From positions 186,001-250,000 of the forward strand of contig JACKOV010000003.1 of the NCBI GenBank assembly GCA_024234075.1: a DNA stretch of 64,000 nt, written 5' to 3'. Below the pieces are notes generated by a model. It did not search any database. It was not told where the DNA came from and saw nothing but the letters and a program-made list of their open reading frames with translations. Source of the DNA: Nevskiaceae bacterium (GTDB taxonomy: Bacteria; Pseudomonadota; Gammaproteobacteria; Steroidobacterales; Steroidobacteraceae). Both the position numbers and the translations under genes were made by a program. Below, one piece after another: positions 9,675 to 18,840 of the stretch; positions within the stretch are counted from its first letter, which is position 1, and each line of letters opens with the position of its first letter.

Positions 9675-10145
9675 ATGGGCACCCTCATGAAGTCCTGCGT
9701 TCTAGGTCTGGCCGTCACCGGTCTCGCGGCGTGCACCGCGTTCGCACCGAAGCTCGAGACGCCCACGCTCTCGATCGTCAACGTCGAGCTGGTCAAGGGC
9801 GACTTGTTCGAGCAGCGCCTGCGGGCCCGCATCAAGGTCGAGAATCCGAACGATCGCGAGCTGGCCGTCAAGGGCATCACCTACACCATCGAGGTCGGTG
9901 GCGAGGAGTTCGGGCGGGGCATATCGGGCAGCAGCTTCACCGTGCCGCGGCTCGGCGAGGCGGAGTTCGACATGAATGTGACGGCGAACATGGCCGGCAC
10001 CTTGATGCGGCTCGCGACCCGTGCCCGCGAGGCCGGGGGCAAGTCCGATGCCGTCGATTACCGGATCGTCGGCAAGGTCTCGCTGGCGACCGGGGTTTTG
10101 CGCTCGATTCCGTTCGAGGAGCACGGCAGCCTGAAGCTGCGTTGA
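9675..10145 (+). CDS. LEA14-like (LEA_2/WHy domain) lipoprotein
   Basis: A 156-residue lipoprotein. The first 20 residues form a lipoprotein signal ending in the lipobox LAAC, followed by a single immunoglobulin-like LEA_2/WHy domain (LRARIKVENPNDRELAVKGI, GTLMRLATRA). In the family this domain is linked to desiccation and stress tolerance in plants and is found widely in bacteria as periplasmic lipoproteins; no enzymatic activity is known. It lies 33 bp after malQ on the same strand, so it may ride on the glycogen transcript. ATG 9687 is an alternative start. Its biochemical role here is unknown. Confidence 0.8.
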   Translation: MGTLMKSCVLGLAVTGLAACTAFAPKLETPTLSIVNVELVKGDLFEQRLRARIKVENPNDRELAVKGITYTIEVGGEEFGRGISGSSFTVPRLGEAEFDMNVTANMAGTLMRLATRAREAGGKSDAVDYRIVGKVSLATGVLRSIPFEEHGSLKLR

Positions 10146-10164
10146 GCCGCGGCGGCGGCCTTGC

Positions 10165-11652
10165 TCAATTGCTTGCCGCCGTGCTGCCGTCGCTGTCGCC
10201 GGCCAGCTGCCGGTACAGCGCTTCGTACTCCCGCACCTGGTGGGTCCAGGAAAAATCTTCCGCCATGGCATTGCGGACCAACTGCGACCAGAGCGCCGGC
10301 TGCGCATGCCAGTCGAGCGCGGTCCGCATCGCCCAGGAGATCGCCGCGGCATCGAAATCGTTGAACACGATGCCGGTGCCGGTGCCCGTTGCAGGATCGA
10401 ACATCCGCACCGAGTCGGCGAGGCCGCCGGTGCGGCGCACGATCGGAATCGTGCCGTAGCGCAGCGAGTACATCTGGTTGAGGCCGCAAGGCTCGTACAG
10501 CGACGGCATCAGGAAGACGTCGGCCGCCGCTTCGATCCAGTGGGCTAACTCGTCGCTGTAGCCGCGGTGGTAGACGACGCGGTGCGGGAAGCGGGCCTGC
10601 AGGCCCTCGAAGAACACTTCGTAACGTGCGTCGCCATTGCCCAGCGCGACCAGGGCGAGATCGCGTTCGCCGAGCAGTGCCGGCAGCGTGTCGAACAACA
10701 GATCCAGGCCCTTTTGCGGCGTGAAGCGGCTGACGATGCCGAACAGCGTCGTGCCGTCGCGCCGCTCGAGGCCCAGGCGGGACATCAGCTCGGTCCGCAG
10801 TGTCGCCTTGATCGGCAGGGAATCCGCGTCGTAGTGCCGCGGCAGGAAATGATCGTGGCGCGGATCCCAGTCGTCGTAATCGACGCCGTTGAGGATGCCC
10901 CGCAGTTGCGCGGCGCGCTGCTGCAGCACGCCTTCGAGGCCCATGCCGTAGTGCGGCGTCATGATCTCGCGGGCATAGGTCGGGCTGACCGTGGTGATCG
11001 CATCCGCGTAGAGAATGCCGTGTTTCAGCGCGTTGACCTTGCCGGCACGCAGATCGTCCTGGTGCAGCCGCGCGGTGTCGGGCGGGCCGATGCCGAGATC
11101 GGGCACCTGCGCGGCGGAGAACTCGCCCTGGTAGCCGATGTTGTGGATCGTCAGCACGGTGCGTACCGGATCGAACAGCCGATCCCAGGCGTAGGCCGTG
11201 CGCAGCAACAGCGGCGCGAAGGCCGTGTGCCAGTCGTTGCAATGCAGGATCTGCGGCGCCCAGCCCCAGCGCTGACAGAGTTCGAGTGCCGCGCGCGTCA
11301 ACGCAATGAAGCGCAGATGTTCGTCGGCGGCGCTGGAATAGAGCGTGCTGCGAGCAAACAGCACGGGGATGTCGATGAACCAGGCTGGTGTATTGCTGCG
11401 TGGCAGCGTCGTGCCGTGCAGCGACCAGCGGTAGCGGTGCGGCCCGAATTCGAGCGGCAGGTCGGTGAAGCCCGTGACCGGCTCGATGCCGTGTGCCCGG
11501 CGATCGATCTGCGAGTACAGCGGCAACACCAGTCGCACGTCGTGGCCGGCGGCATGCAATTGCCGGGTCAGCGCACCGGCAACGTCTGCGAGCCCGCCGG
11601 TTTTCGCGAACGGAGTGGCTTCGGACGCGAGCATGCAGATGGTCTGGGGCAT
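10165..11652 (-). CDS. glgA: Glycogen synthase (ADP-glucose type, GT5)
   Basis: A 495-residue cytoplasmic GT-B enzyme that extends alpha-1,4-glucan from ADP-glucose. The N-terminus has the ADP-glucose-binding motif PFAKTGGLADVAGAL, then QILHCNDWHTAFAPLLLR and VLTIHNIGYQGEF; the C-terminal domain has GIVSRFTPQKGLDLL and MPSLYEPCGLNQMYSLRYG with the conserved acidic/sugar-phosphate site. I chose ATG 11652 (MPQTICMLASEATPF) because it starts exactly where GT5 proteins do; the open frame upstream is Arg/Pro-rich and unrelated. It is transcribed against glgC-GH57-malQ and ends 19 bp from the LEA14-like gene. Confidence 0.96.
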   Translation of the reverse strand: MPQTICMLASEATPFAKTGGLADVAGALTRQLHAAGHDVRLVLPLYSQIDRRAHGIEPVTGFTDLPLEFGPHRYRWSLHGTTLPRSNTPAWFIDIPVLFARSTLYSSAADEHLRFIALTRAALELCQRWGWAPQILHCNDWHTAFAPLLLRTAYAWDRLFDPVRTVLTIHNIGYQGEFSAAQVPDLGIGPPDTARLHQDDLRAGKVNALKHGILYADAITTVSPTYAREIMTPHYGMGLEGVLQQRAAQLRGILNGVDYDDWDPRHDHFLPRHYDADSLPIKATLRTELMSRLGLERRDGTTLFGIVSRFTPQKGLDLLFDTLPALLGERDLALVALGNGDARYEVFFEGLQARFPHRVVYHRGYSDELAHWIEAAADVFLMPSLYEPCGLNQMYSLRYGTIPIVRRTGGLADSVRMFDPATGTGTGIVFNDFDAAAISWAMRTALDWHAQPALWSQLVRNAMAEDFSWTHQVREYEALYRQLAGDSDGSTAASN

Positions 11653-11829
11653 CGGCGGAGTGTACACGCGGTGCGTGCTGCCAAGCGGCCGGCGCCGGGG
11701 ATCGCAAGGCGTCGCCTCGTGCCCGCCCCGGGAGTGGCGCTGTCGCCGACCGGCGGACATGGCGCGGCGCTGGTCGCGCTATCATGCGCGCCGTTTCGCC
11801 GACCGCTGCGTAGCGACCATGGGGGCTCG

Positions 11830-13101
11830 ATGACTCTGCGCCGGGTGATGCTGGTCGTCACCATCGTCCTGCTGGTGCTGTTCGCAGCCCTGGTCGGCAC
11901 GGTTGCGGCCGACTGGCCGTATCTGCGGCGGGTGATCGCCGCGACCGGGATGACCGAGGCCGGCGACTGGCCCGGCGCGTTCCCGGCGCCGATGGCGCGC
12001 ATCGACGGCGGCCGGATCGATGGCGAAGATTCAGCGGCCGTCGATCCCGTCGAGGCTGCAGCCGCGATCGATCCGGCGGCACTCGATGCCGCGGCGCGCT
12101 GGGCCGCGGCGAATGCGACCCAGGCTCTGCTGGTGCTGCACCGCGGGCGACTGGTGCTCGAGCGTTACGGGGACGGGGCGGACGTGGATACGGCGTTCCA
12201 GGGGCAGGGGCTGAGCGGCTCGCTGGTCGGCCTGGCCTATGGCGCGGCGATCGAGCGCGGTTTGCTGTCGCTGGACGATCCGGCGGCAAAGTGGCTCGAG
12301 GAATGGCGCGACGACCCGCGTGGCGACATCACTCTCCGCCAGTTGCTGCAGAACATTTCCGGTCTGGAGGAGTTCCAGGGGCTGCCGCGAACCTCGCCGG
12401 CCGCGGGCCCTTTCGGGCGGATCGCGGCGATCGTGCGGGCCTGGGCCGATCGTCGGGTGCGGTTCGCGCTCGGCATCGATTTCGGCGCTGCGGCACTGAC
12501 GTTCGACCTGGCTCATGCGCCGGGGACCCACTTTGCGCTGAATGGCGTCAATCCGCAGCTGCTCGGGTTGATACTCGAGCGGGCCACCGGCACGCCGTTC
12601 GAACGCTGGTTCGCGCAGCAGGTCTGGGCGCCGCTCCAGGCCGGTGTCGGCGAGTTCTATCTGGATCGGGCGAGCGGCAGGCCGGCGCTGCATTGCTGTT
12701 TCCGCGCCGTCGCGCACGACTGGCTGCGGCTCGGTGCGTTGCTGGCCGGCAACGGCGCCATCGACGGCCGCCAGGTGTTGCCGCCGGGCTGGGTGGGGCA
12801 GCTGGCGACCACGACCTCCAACGTCAATCCGCGCTACGGCCTGCAGGTCTGGAGCGGTCGCGCGCTACGTGGCCTGCGGGAGTACCGGCAGGGCTCGGGT
12901 ATCGGCGTGCGGCACGGTGAGGATTTCCTGACCGACGATGTTGTCTGGATGGAGGGCGACGGCGGTCGCAGCATCTGGGCGTTTCCGTCGCGGCAGCTGG
13001 TGATCCTGCGTTTCGGCCGCGACCTGCCGGGCTGGGACGGCTCGGCATTGCCGAACATCCTGCTGCGGGGATTGCAGGCCGAGGTCATCACGCCGCGATG
13101 A
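11830..13101 (+). CDS. Serine hydrolase/beta-lactamase-fold membrane protein, probably catalytically inactive
   Basis: A 423-residue protein with one N-terminal membrane helix (about residues 7-27) and a periplasmic domain with the layout of the PF00144 beta-lactamase-related family (LVGLAYGAAIERGLLSLDDP, DITLRQLLQNISGLEE, QLLGLILERATGTPFERWF, GVGEFYLDRASG, VLPPGWVGQL). Aligned to the usual SxxK motif, the Ser falls on Phe123 and the Lys on Gln126 (FQGQGLSGSLVG); the YxN motif reads LNG (FALNGVNPQLLG). Both catalytic motifs therefore appear lost while the fold is kept, suggesting a binding protein or a pseudoenzyme. ATG 11830 fits the membrane anchor. It overlaps the EamA gene by four bases (ATGA). 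Confidence 0.8.
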   Translation: MTLRRVMLVVTIVLLVLFAALVGTVAADWPYLRRVIAATGMTEAGDWPGAFPAPMARIDGGRIDGEDSAAVDPVEAAAAIDPAALDAAARWAAANATQALLVLHRGRLVLERYGDGADVDTAFQGQGLSGSLVGLAYGAAIERGLLSLDDPAAKWLEEWRDDPRGDITLRQLLQNISGLEEFQGLPRTSPAAGPFGRIAAIVRAWADRRVRFALGIDFGAAALTFDLAHAPGTHFALNGVNPQLLGLILERATGTPFERWFAQQVWAPLQAGVGEFYLDRASGRPALHCCFRAVAHDWLRLGALLAGNGAIDGRQVLPPGWVGQLATTTSNVNPRYGLQVWSGRALRGLREYRQGSGIGVRHGEDFLTDDVVWMEGDGGRSIWAFPSRQLVILRFGRDLPGWDGSALPNILLRGLQAEVITPR

Positions 13102-13997
13102 AGCCCCGCGATGTCGTCCAGATAGTCCTGCTCGGTGCGATCTGGGGCGGGGCCTTCCCGATGCTGCGGATCGCGGCACCGGAGTTCGGGCCGGTGGCGC
13201 TGATCGGTGTGCGCCTGGCGATCGCTGCGCTGCTGTTGCTCGCGTTGCTGCGCCGGCGCAGCCGGCTGCTGTCGCAGGTCTGGCCGCTGTTCGTGCTGGC
13301 GATGGTGAACACCGCGATTCCGTTCACGCTGTTCGCCTATGCGGCGCTCGGCGTCTCGGCCGGTACAGCCTCGCTGCTGAATGCGACCACGCCGATGTTC
13401 GGCGCGGTGATCGCGTTCTTCTGGCTCGGCGAGCGGCTGACGGTCTTGCAGGTGCTGGGCATCTTGCTCGGCTTCGGCGGCATCGCTTCGATCGTCTGGA
13501 ACGAGATCGGCCTGCATGCCGAGGCTTCGACGCTCGCGGTCGCCGCCGGCCTCGCCGGCGCGGCGCTGTACGGCATCGCCGCAAGCTATGCACGGCGCCA
13601 GTTCGACACGGTAGATCCGATGGTGGTCGCGACCGGCAGCGTCTGCGGTGCGGCCTTGGTCATGGTCCCCGCCGGTTTGCTGGCCTGGCCGACCGAGCCG
13701 CCCGGTCCGCTGGCCTGGGCGAATGCCGTGGGCCTGGGGGTGCTCTGCACCGCGCTCGCCTATATCGTGTGGTTCCGCCTGTTGCCGCGGGTCGGCGCGG
13801 CGCGCGCCATCACGGTCACTTTCCTGGTTCCGGTGTTCGGTGTGCTGTGGGGCGTCGCAGTGCTCGGCGAACCGTTGACCTGGATGCTGCTGGTCGGTGC
13901 GGCCGTGGTATTGCTGGGTACGGCGCTGGCCCTGGGACTGCTGCGCTGGCCGTCCGCGCCCGGTGGGCCGGTGCGATCGGATTCGACCGGCGCCTGA
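13098..13997 (+). CDS. EamA/DMT-superfamily transporter
   Basis: A 299-residue inner-membrane protein made of two EamA repeats, about ten hydrophobic segments in total. Repeat one has VQIVLLGAIWGGAFPMLRIA and NTAIPFTLFAYAALGVSAG; repeat two ends in LVPVFGVLWGVAVLGEPLTW, the signature position of drug/metabolite exporters of the RhaT/YdcZ-like type. The substrate cannot be read from sequence. Its ATG overlaps the stop of the preceding serine-hydrolase-like gene (ATGA), so the two are translationally coupled. Confidence 0.9.
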   Translation: MKPRDVVQIVLLGAIWGGAFPMLRIAAPEFGPVALIGVRLAIAALLLLALLRRRSRLLSQVWPLFVLAMVNTAIPFTLFAYAALGVSAGTASLLNATTPMFGAVIAFFWLGERLTVLQVLGILLGFGGIASIVWNEIGLHAEASTLAVAAGLAGAALYGIAASYARRQFDTVDPMVVATGSVCGAALVMVPAGLLAWPTEPPGPLAWANAVGLGVLCTALAYIVWFRLLPRVGAARAITVTFLVPVFGVLWGVAVLGEPLTWMLLVGAAVVLLGTALALGLLRWPSAPGGPVRSDSTGA

Positions 13998-14093
13998 GAT
14001 CCGGCGGCCTCCTGATGAACGGATCCTCCGCCAAACAGTCCAAAACCCCGCCGTTCTGGGCTTCGCCCCAATACATCGTGGAATAATTCGCTG

Positions 14094-15362
14094 ATGTCTG
14101 AATCCCGTAGTCTCGTGACCCCGATCGCGATCACCGTCGCGATTCTCTGCGCTGGCTGGGCGATTTACGCCACCAAACATGCCGGTTCCTCCCCGACCAG
14201 TGGTTTCGGTCCTCCTGCAGCCGCGGGTGGGCGTGCGCCCGCCGCGGGGGGCCCAGGTGGCGCCCCTGCCGCCGGAGGTCCGCCCGCCACGGCGCCCATG
14301 GGGGCTGCGGCCGGCGGCGCGGCGGCGGGTGGCAACCGTGGCGGTGCGCCCAGTGCCGGGATGCCGACGCCGGTGGTCTCGGTCGAGGTGCACGAGCAGC
14401 CGCTGGCGCGCGAGCTGCGTGCCCTCGGCACGGCCCACGCCAACGAGGCGGTCGAGGTCACTTCCAAGACCTCGAACGTGGTCGTCGCCTTGCGGTTCCG
14501 CGACGGTCAGGCGGTGCAGCGGGGCCAGGTGCTGGTCGAGCTCGACAGCGCCCAGGCCCGGGCCGATCTCGCGGCGGCGCAGGCGGCGCTGACCGAAAGC
14601 ACGAGCCAACTGGAGCGCGGCCGCGAACTGCTGCCGACCCAGGCCTTGTCGAAATCGCAGTTCGACCAGATCGTCGCGACCCAGCAGGCCAACGAAGCGC
14701 GGGTCGCGGCGGCGCGGGCCAAGCTCGAGGACACGGTGATCCGCGCGCCGTTCAACGGCCGCGTCGGCTTGCGGCGGGTCAGTGTCGGCAGCCTGATCAA
14801 CCCCGGCACAGTGATCACGACGCTCGACGACAGCAGCCTGATCAAGGTCGATTTCGCCGTGCCCGAGGCCAGCCTGTCGCAATTGCGTGCCGACCTGCCG
14901 CTGACGGCCACCTCGACTGCCTGGCCGGGCCGGAGTTTCGCAGGGCGCATCACCAGCATCGATTCGCGCATCGATCCGGTATCGCGTTCGGTCGTGGCGC
15001 GGGCCGAAGTGCCGAACCCCGAGGCACTGCTCAAGCCGGGAATGTTCCTGAATGTCGAGATCGTCCGCGACCAGCGCAATTCGCTGGTCGTGCCGGAGGA
15101 GGCGCTGGTCCCCGAACAGAACCGGCAGTTCGTGTACGTGATCGATGGCGGTGTCGCGCACAAGCGCGAGGTGCGGATCGGTGCGCGCAAGCCGGGCAGC
15201 GTCGAGATCCTGTCCGGGCTCACGCTGGGTGAGCGGGTGATCGTCGAAGGCACGGTCAAGGTGCGGCCGGGTGGTGCGGTGCGCGATCTGGCGATGGCCG
15301 GGCCACCATCGGGCGGCAGCGCCGAGGGTGTGCGCGCTGCGGCGCCGAGGACCGGCGGATGA
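14094..15362 (+). CDS. RND efflux periplasmic adaptor (membrane fusion protein)
   Basis: A 422-residue adaptor linking the RND pump to an outer-membrane channel. It has an N-terminal anchor helix (about residues 7-25), an unusually Gly/Ala/Pro-rich linker (about 35-80), a split lipoyl domain (VVALRFRDGQAVQRGQVLVE and DTVIRAPFNGRVGLRRVSVG), an alpha-helical hairpin between them, and beta-barrel plus membrane-proximal domains (EILSGLTLGERVIVEGTVKV). There is no lipobox. ATG 14094 is 96 bp after the EamA gene; the 3' end overlaps the pump gene by four bases (ATGA). No TolC-type gene is adjacent, so the outer-membrane partner must come from elsewhere. Confidence 0.95.
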   Translation: MSESRSLVTPIAITVAILCAGWAIYATKHAGSSPTSGFGPPAAAGGRAPAAGGPGGAPAAGGPPATAPMGAAAGGAAAGGNRGGAPSAGMPTPVVSVEVHEQPLARELRALGTAHANEAVEVTSKTSNVVVALRFRDGQAVQRGQVLVELDSAQARADLAAAQAALTESTSQLERGRELLPTQALSKSQFDQIVATQQANEARVAAARAKLEDTVIRAPFNGRVGLRRVSVGSLINPGTVITTLDDSSLIKVDFAVPEASLSQLRADLPLTATSTAWPGRSFAGRITSIDSRIDPVSRSVVARAEVPNPEALLKPGMFLNVEIVRDQRNSLVVPEEALVPEQNRQFVYVIDGGVAHKREVRIGARKPGSVEILSGLTLGERVIVEGTVKVRPGGAVRDLAMAGPPSGGSAEGVRAAAPRTGG

Positions 15363-18300
15363 TTCTTTCGGATCTGTCGATCCGGCGTCCGGTGTTTGCG
15401 ACCGTAGTGTCGCTGCTGCTGGTGATCCTCGGCCTGATGGCCGCACTGCGCCTGCCGATCCGCGAATATCCCGACGTCAATCGTCCGGTCGTCAGCATCG
15501 GGACCGCCTATCGCGGCGCTAATGCCGCGGTCATCGAGTCCCGCGTCACCCAGGTGCTCGAGGACGAGGTCGCGGGTATCGAAGGCGTCGAGAAGCTGAC
15601 CTCCTCGAGCCGCGATGAATTCTCGCGGATCACGCTCGAGTTTGCGCTCGATCGCGACCTCGATGCCGCCGCCAATGACGTCCGCGAGCGAGTCTCGCGC
15701 GCTGTCGGACGCCTGCCGCAGGAGGCCGATTCGCCGCAGGTGACCAAGGTCGACGACGGCATGGACGCGATCATGTACGTCAATGTCACCAGCAGCCAGC
15801 GCGACGTGCTGCAACTCAACGACTACGTCGACCGGTATCTGGCCGACCGGATGGGTGCGATTCCGGGCGTCGCTGCGGTACGCTCCAGCGGAGGCGGACG
15901 CTACGCCATGCGTGTCTGGCTGGAGCGCGAGGCGCTGGCGGCGCGGCAGCTGACGGTGACCGATGTCGAGAACGCGTTGCGTCGCGAGAACGTCGAACTG
16001 CCGGCTGGCCGCATCGAGTCGCACGAACGCGAGTTCACGTTGCGTACCGATACCTCGATGCGCAGCGAGGATGATTTCCGCAACCTGGTCATCGGTCGCG
16101 GTGCAGACGGTTACCTGGTGCGGCTCGGCGAAGTTGCCGAGGTGCATCTTGCGGCCGAGAACGTGCGCTCTGTGGCGCGCTCGAACGGCCTGCCGGGCAT
16201 CAGCCTCGGCATCGTGCCGACTTCCAAGGCGAACGTGCTCGATGTGTCCAAGGCCGTGCGCCTCGAGCTCGAACGGATGCAGACCACGCTGCCCAAGGAC
16301 ATCGAGGTCGGCGTCAATCTCGATTTCACCGTGTTCGTGGTGGAATCGATGAAAAAGGTCGTCACGGTGCTGCTCGAGACCTTGCTGATCGTGCTGGTGG
16401 TGATCTTCGTGTTCCTCGGTACCTTGCGCGCGACGCTGATTCCCGCAGTCACGATTCCGGTGTCGATCATGGCGGCGGCGATGGTCATGGCCGTGCTCGG
16501 CTATTCGATCAATACCTTGACCCTGCTCGGTGCGGTGCTGGCGATCGGCCTGGTGGTCGACGATGCGATCGTCGTGCTCGAGAACATTGCGCGTCGCATC
16601 GAGCTGGGCGAGCCGGCGCTGCTGGCCGCGATGCATGGCAGCCGCGAGATCGGCTTCGCGGTCATCGCCACCACCCTGGTGCTGATGGCGGTGTTCGTGC
16701 CGGTCTCCTACATGGAGGGCATGCTCGGCCGCATGTTCGGCGAATTCGGCGTAACGGTTGCGGCGGCGGTCGGCTTCTCGGCCCTGGTCGCGCTGACCCT
16801 GACGCCGATGATGGCCTCGAAGCTGTTTGCCGGCGGCATCCACCGCGGTCGGGCTGCGCTGTGGCTCGATGACGCATTCCGTCGCCTGGCTGAATCCTAC
16901 GAACGCATGCTGCGCGCCGTGATGCGGGGACGGCGGCCGCTGACGGTCGTGCTGGGTGCCGGTGCTGTGACTGCCAGTCTGATCTCGCTGCTGGTGCTGG
17001 GCTGGCCGGTATCTGCGCTGAAGCTGAAACAGGAGTTCGCGCCGACCGAAGATCGGGCGATGATGCCGATATTCGTCAACGCGCCCGAGGGCGCGAGCCT
17101 CGCCAACCTCGATCGCTACCTGCGGGAGATCGAGACGATCCTGTTCGACGAAATCGCAGCCGGCAACGCCGCCCGGGTGGTGGCGCGTTCGGGCAGTTTC
17201 GGAACGCAGGGCGAAGTCAATGCCGGCACGATCTACATGCCGATGACGCTCTGGGACCAGCGCAAGGAGACGGCGCAGCAGATCGCACAGCGCGTGCGGA
17301 TGCGCACCGCCGGCATCGCCGGGGTACGCATCGTCGTGGTCACGCCGCCCTCGCTCGGCATCCGCGGTGGCGGCAAACCGCTGCAGGTGGTGCTCGGCGG
17401 CAGCAACTACGAAGAGCTCGCCCGCTGGCGCGACCAGGTCATCGCCAGGATCGAGCGCGAGAACCCGCGCATCCTCAACCTCGAGTCGGACTACGAAGAG
17501 CGCAAGCCGCAGCTGCAGGTGCGGATCGATCGCAATCGCGCGGCTGATCTTGGTGTCTCGCTGCAGAATGTGGGCCGCACGCTCGAGACCATGCTTGGTT
17601 CGCGTATCGTCACCACGTTCATGCGGCAAGGCGAGGAATACAACGTCATCCTGCAGGCGCGCGAGGAGGATCGTGCGACGGTAAGCGATCTCGGCAACTT
17701 GTACGTCAAGTCCGAGGGATCGGGCGAAATGGTGCCGCTGTCGGCACTGGTCCAAGTTGAGGAGCAGGCCGGGCCGAATCAGCTCAAGCGTTTCGACCGG
17801 CTGCGCGCCATCACGATCAGTGCGAACCTCGTGCCGGACTACGCCCTCGCCGAAGCCCTCGACTATGTCGACGGGGTGATTCGCAGCGAGCTGCCGAACG
17901 GCCCGCAGATCATGTACGACGGCGAGTCGCGCGAGCTCAGGGAGTCGGGCGGGCGCCTGTGGGTGACGTTCGCGTTCGCCTTGCTGATCGTCTACCTGGT
18001 GCTGGCGGCGCAGTTCGAGAGTTTCATCCATCCGCTGGTGATCCTCGCGACTGTGCCGCTCGCGGTCAGCGGTGCGCTGATCGGCCTGTGGCTGTTCAAC
18101 TCCTCGATCAACGTCTTCAGCCAGATCGGCGGCATCATGCTGATCGGCATCGCCTGCAAGAACGGCATCCTGATCGTCGAGTTCGCCAATCAGCTGCGCG
18201 ATCGCGGCGTCGAGTACGTCGAGGCGGTGATCGAGTCTTCCGGCATCCGCCTGCGGCCGGTGCTGATGACCAGCCTGTGCACGGCCTTCGGTGCGGTGCC

Positions 18301-18559
18301 GCTGATGATTGCCACGGGTGCCGGTGCCGAGAGCCGGCATGCGATCGGCGCGGCGGTGTTCTTCGGCACGGCGTTCTCGCTGGCGCTGACGCTGTTCGTC
18401 GTGCCGGCGCTGTACGCACTGATCGCCCGGAACACCACCTCGCCGCACTACGTCAGCGACATGATCGAGCGGTTGATCAGCCGCGGCGCGACGACGGCCG
18501 GTACTGCGGGGGCCGTGCCGGCCGCTGAGCAGACGGCGGCAACCCCGGGGTCGACATGA
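15359..18559 (+). CDS. RND multidrug/solute efflux permease (HAE1 family)
   Basis: A 1066-residue inner-membrane proton antiporter of the AcrB/MexB superfamily, normal in length. It starts with DLSIRRPVFATVVSLLLVIL (TM1), has two large periplasmic loops and twelve predicted helices. The TM4 proton-relay aspartates are present in AIGLVVDDAIVVLENIARR, and TM10-11 contain GGIMLIGIACKNGILIVEFA with the expected lysine. In the porter domain the form resembles MdtB/MexF-like heavy-amphiphile pumps, but the substrate is not predictable. Start ATG lies within the end of the adaptor gene, so the pair is co-translated. No regulator gene is next to it. Confidence 0.96.
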   Translation: MILSDLSIRRPVFATVVSLLLVILGLMAALRLPIREYPDVNRPVVSIGTAYRGANAAVIESRVTQVLEDEVAGIEGVEKLTSSSRDEFSRITLEFALDRDLDAAANDVRERVSRAVGRLPQEADSPQVTKVDDGMDAIMYVNVTSSQRDVLQLNDYVDRYLADRMGAIPGVAAVRSSGGGRYAMRVWLEREALAARQLTVTDVENALRRENVELPAGRIESHEREFTLRTDTSMRSEDDFRNLVIGRGADGYLVRLGEVAEVHLAAENVRSVARSNGLPGISLGIVPTSKANVLDVSKAVRLELERMQTTLPKDIEVGVNLDFTVFVVESMKKVVTVLLETLLIVLVVIFVFLGTLRATLIPAVTIPVSIMAAAMVMAVLGYSINTLTLLGAVLAIGLVVDDAIVVLENIARRIELGEPALLAAMHGSREIGFAVIATTLVLMAVFVPVSYMEGMLGRMFGEFGVTVAAAVGFSALVALTLTPMMASKLFAGGIHRGRAALWLDDAFRRLAESYERMLRAVMRGRRPLTVVLGAGAVTASLISLLVLGWPVSALKLKQEFAPTEDRAMMPIFVNAPEGASLANLDRYLREIETILFDEIAAGNAARVVARSGSFGTQGEVNAGTIYMPMTLWDQRKETAQQIAQRVRMRTAGIAGVRIVVVTPPSLGIRGGGKPLQVVLGGSNYEELARWRDQVIARIERENPRILNLESDYEERKPQLQVRIDRNRAADLGVSLQNVGRTLETMLGSRIVTTFMRQGEEYNVILQAREEDRATVSDLGNLYVKSEGSGEMVPLSALVQVEEQAGPNQLKRFDRLRAITISANLVPDYALAEALDYVDGVIRSELPNGPQIMYDGESRELRESGGRLWVTFAFALLIVYLVLAAQFESFIHPLVILATVPLAVSGALIGLWLFNSSINVFSQIGGIMLIGIACKNGILIVEFANQLRDRGVEYVEAVIESSGIRLRPVLMTSLCTAFGAVPLMIATGAGAESRHAIGAAVFFGTAFSLALTLFVVPALYALIARNTTSPHYVSDMIERLISRGATTAGTAGAVPAAEQTAATPGST

Positions 18560-18840
18560 TCATCGCCCGTTCGCGACTGTTCGGCCCCGGATCGGCGCCA
18601 TAGCGTTCCAGTTGGGCGCTCCGGGTACGATACGAATGGGCACGATTCGAGGCTGCGTCGATAGTATTGTCTCTATGTTGAGCCAATAGCCGAGACTGGC
18701 CGGCTGCGCTGTCAATCGCCCACGCCTGGCACAACATGCTGATTTAAAAAGAATATGTGAGGCACGAGGGCCGCCGTCCGGCAGGCTCGGGGTACACTCG
18801 AAGCCCTTCCCGGGCGATTTTTCCGGTATCCGACGGCGTT
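18560..18840. other. Intergenic region between pump and carboxypeptidase genes
   Basis: A 281-bp gap without a supportable gene. It contains an AT-rich island (TTTAAAAAGAATATG, about 18743-18757) unlike the surrounding GC-rich sequence, and a TACACT that could be a -10 box at about 18793-18798 upstream of the M32 carboxypeptidase start. No -35 box or inverted repeat stands out. Confidence 0.3.

Noticed and set aside
14015..14086. 23-codon frame (MNGSSAKQSK...) just before the RND adaptor
   Set aside because: No ribosome-binding site and no sign of conservation; too short to support as a leader peptide.
14507..18448. 1313-codon open frame antisense to the RND adaptor and pump
   Set aside because: Composition is His/Gln/Arg/Asp-rich low complexity with no conserved motif; an artefact of GC-rich codon use.
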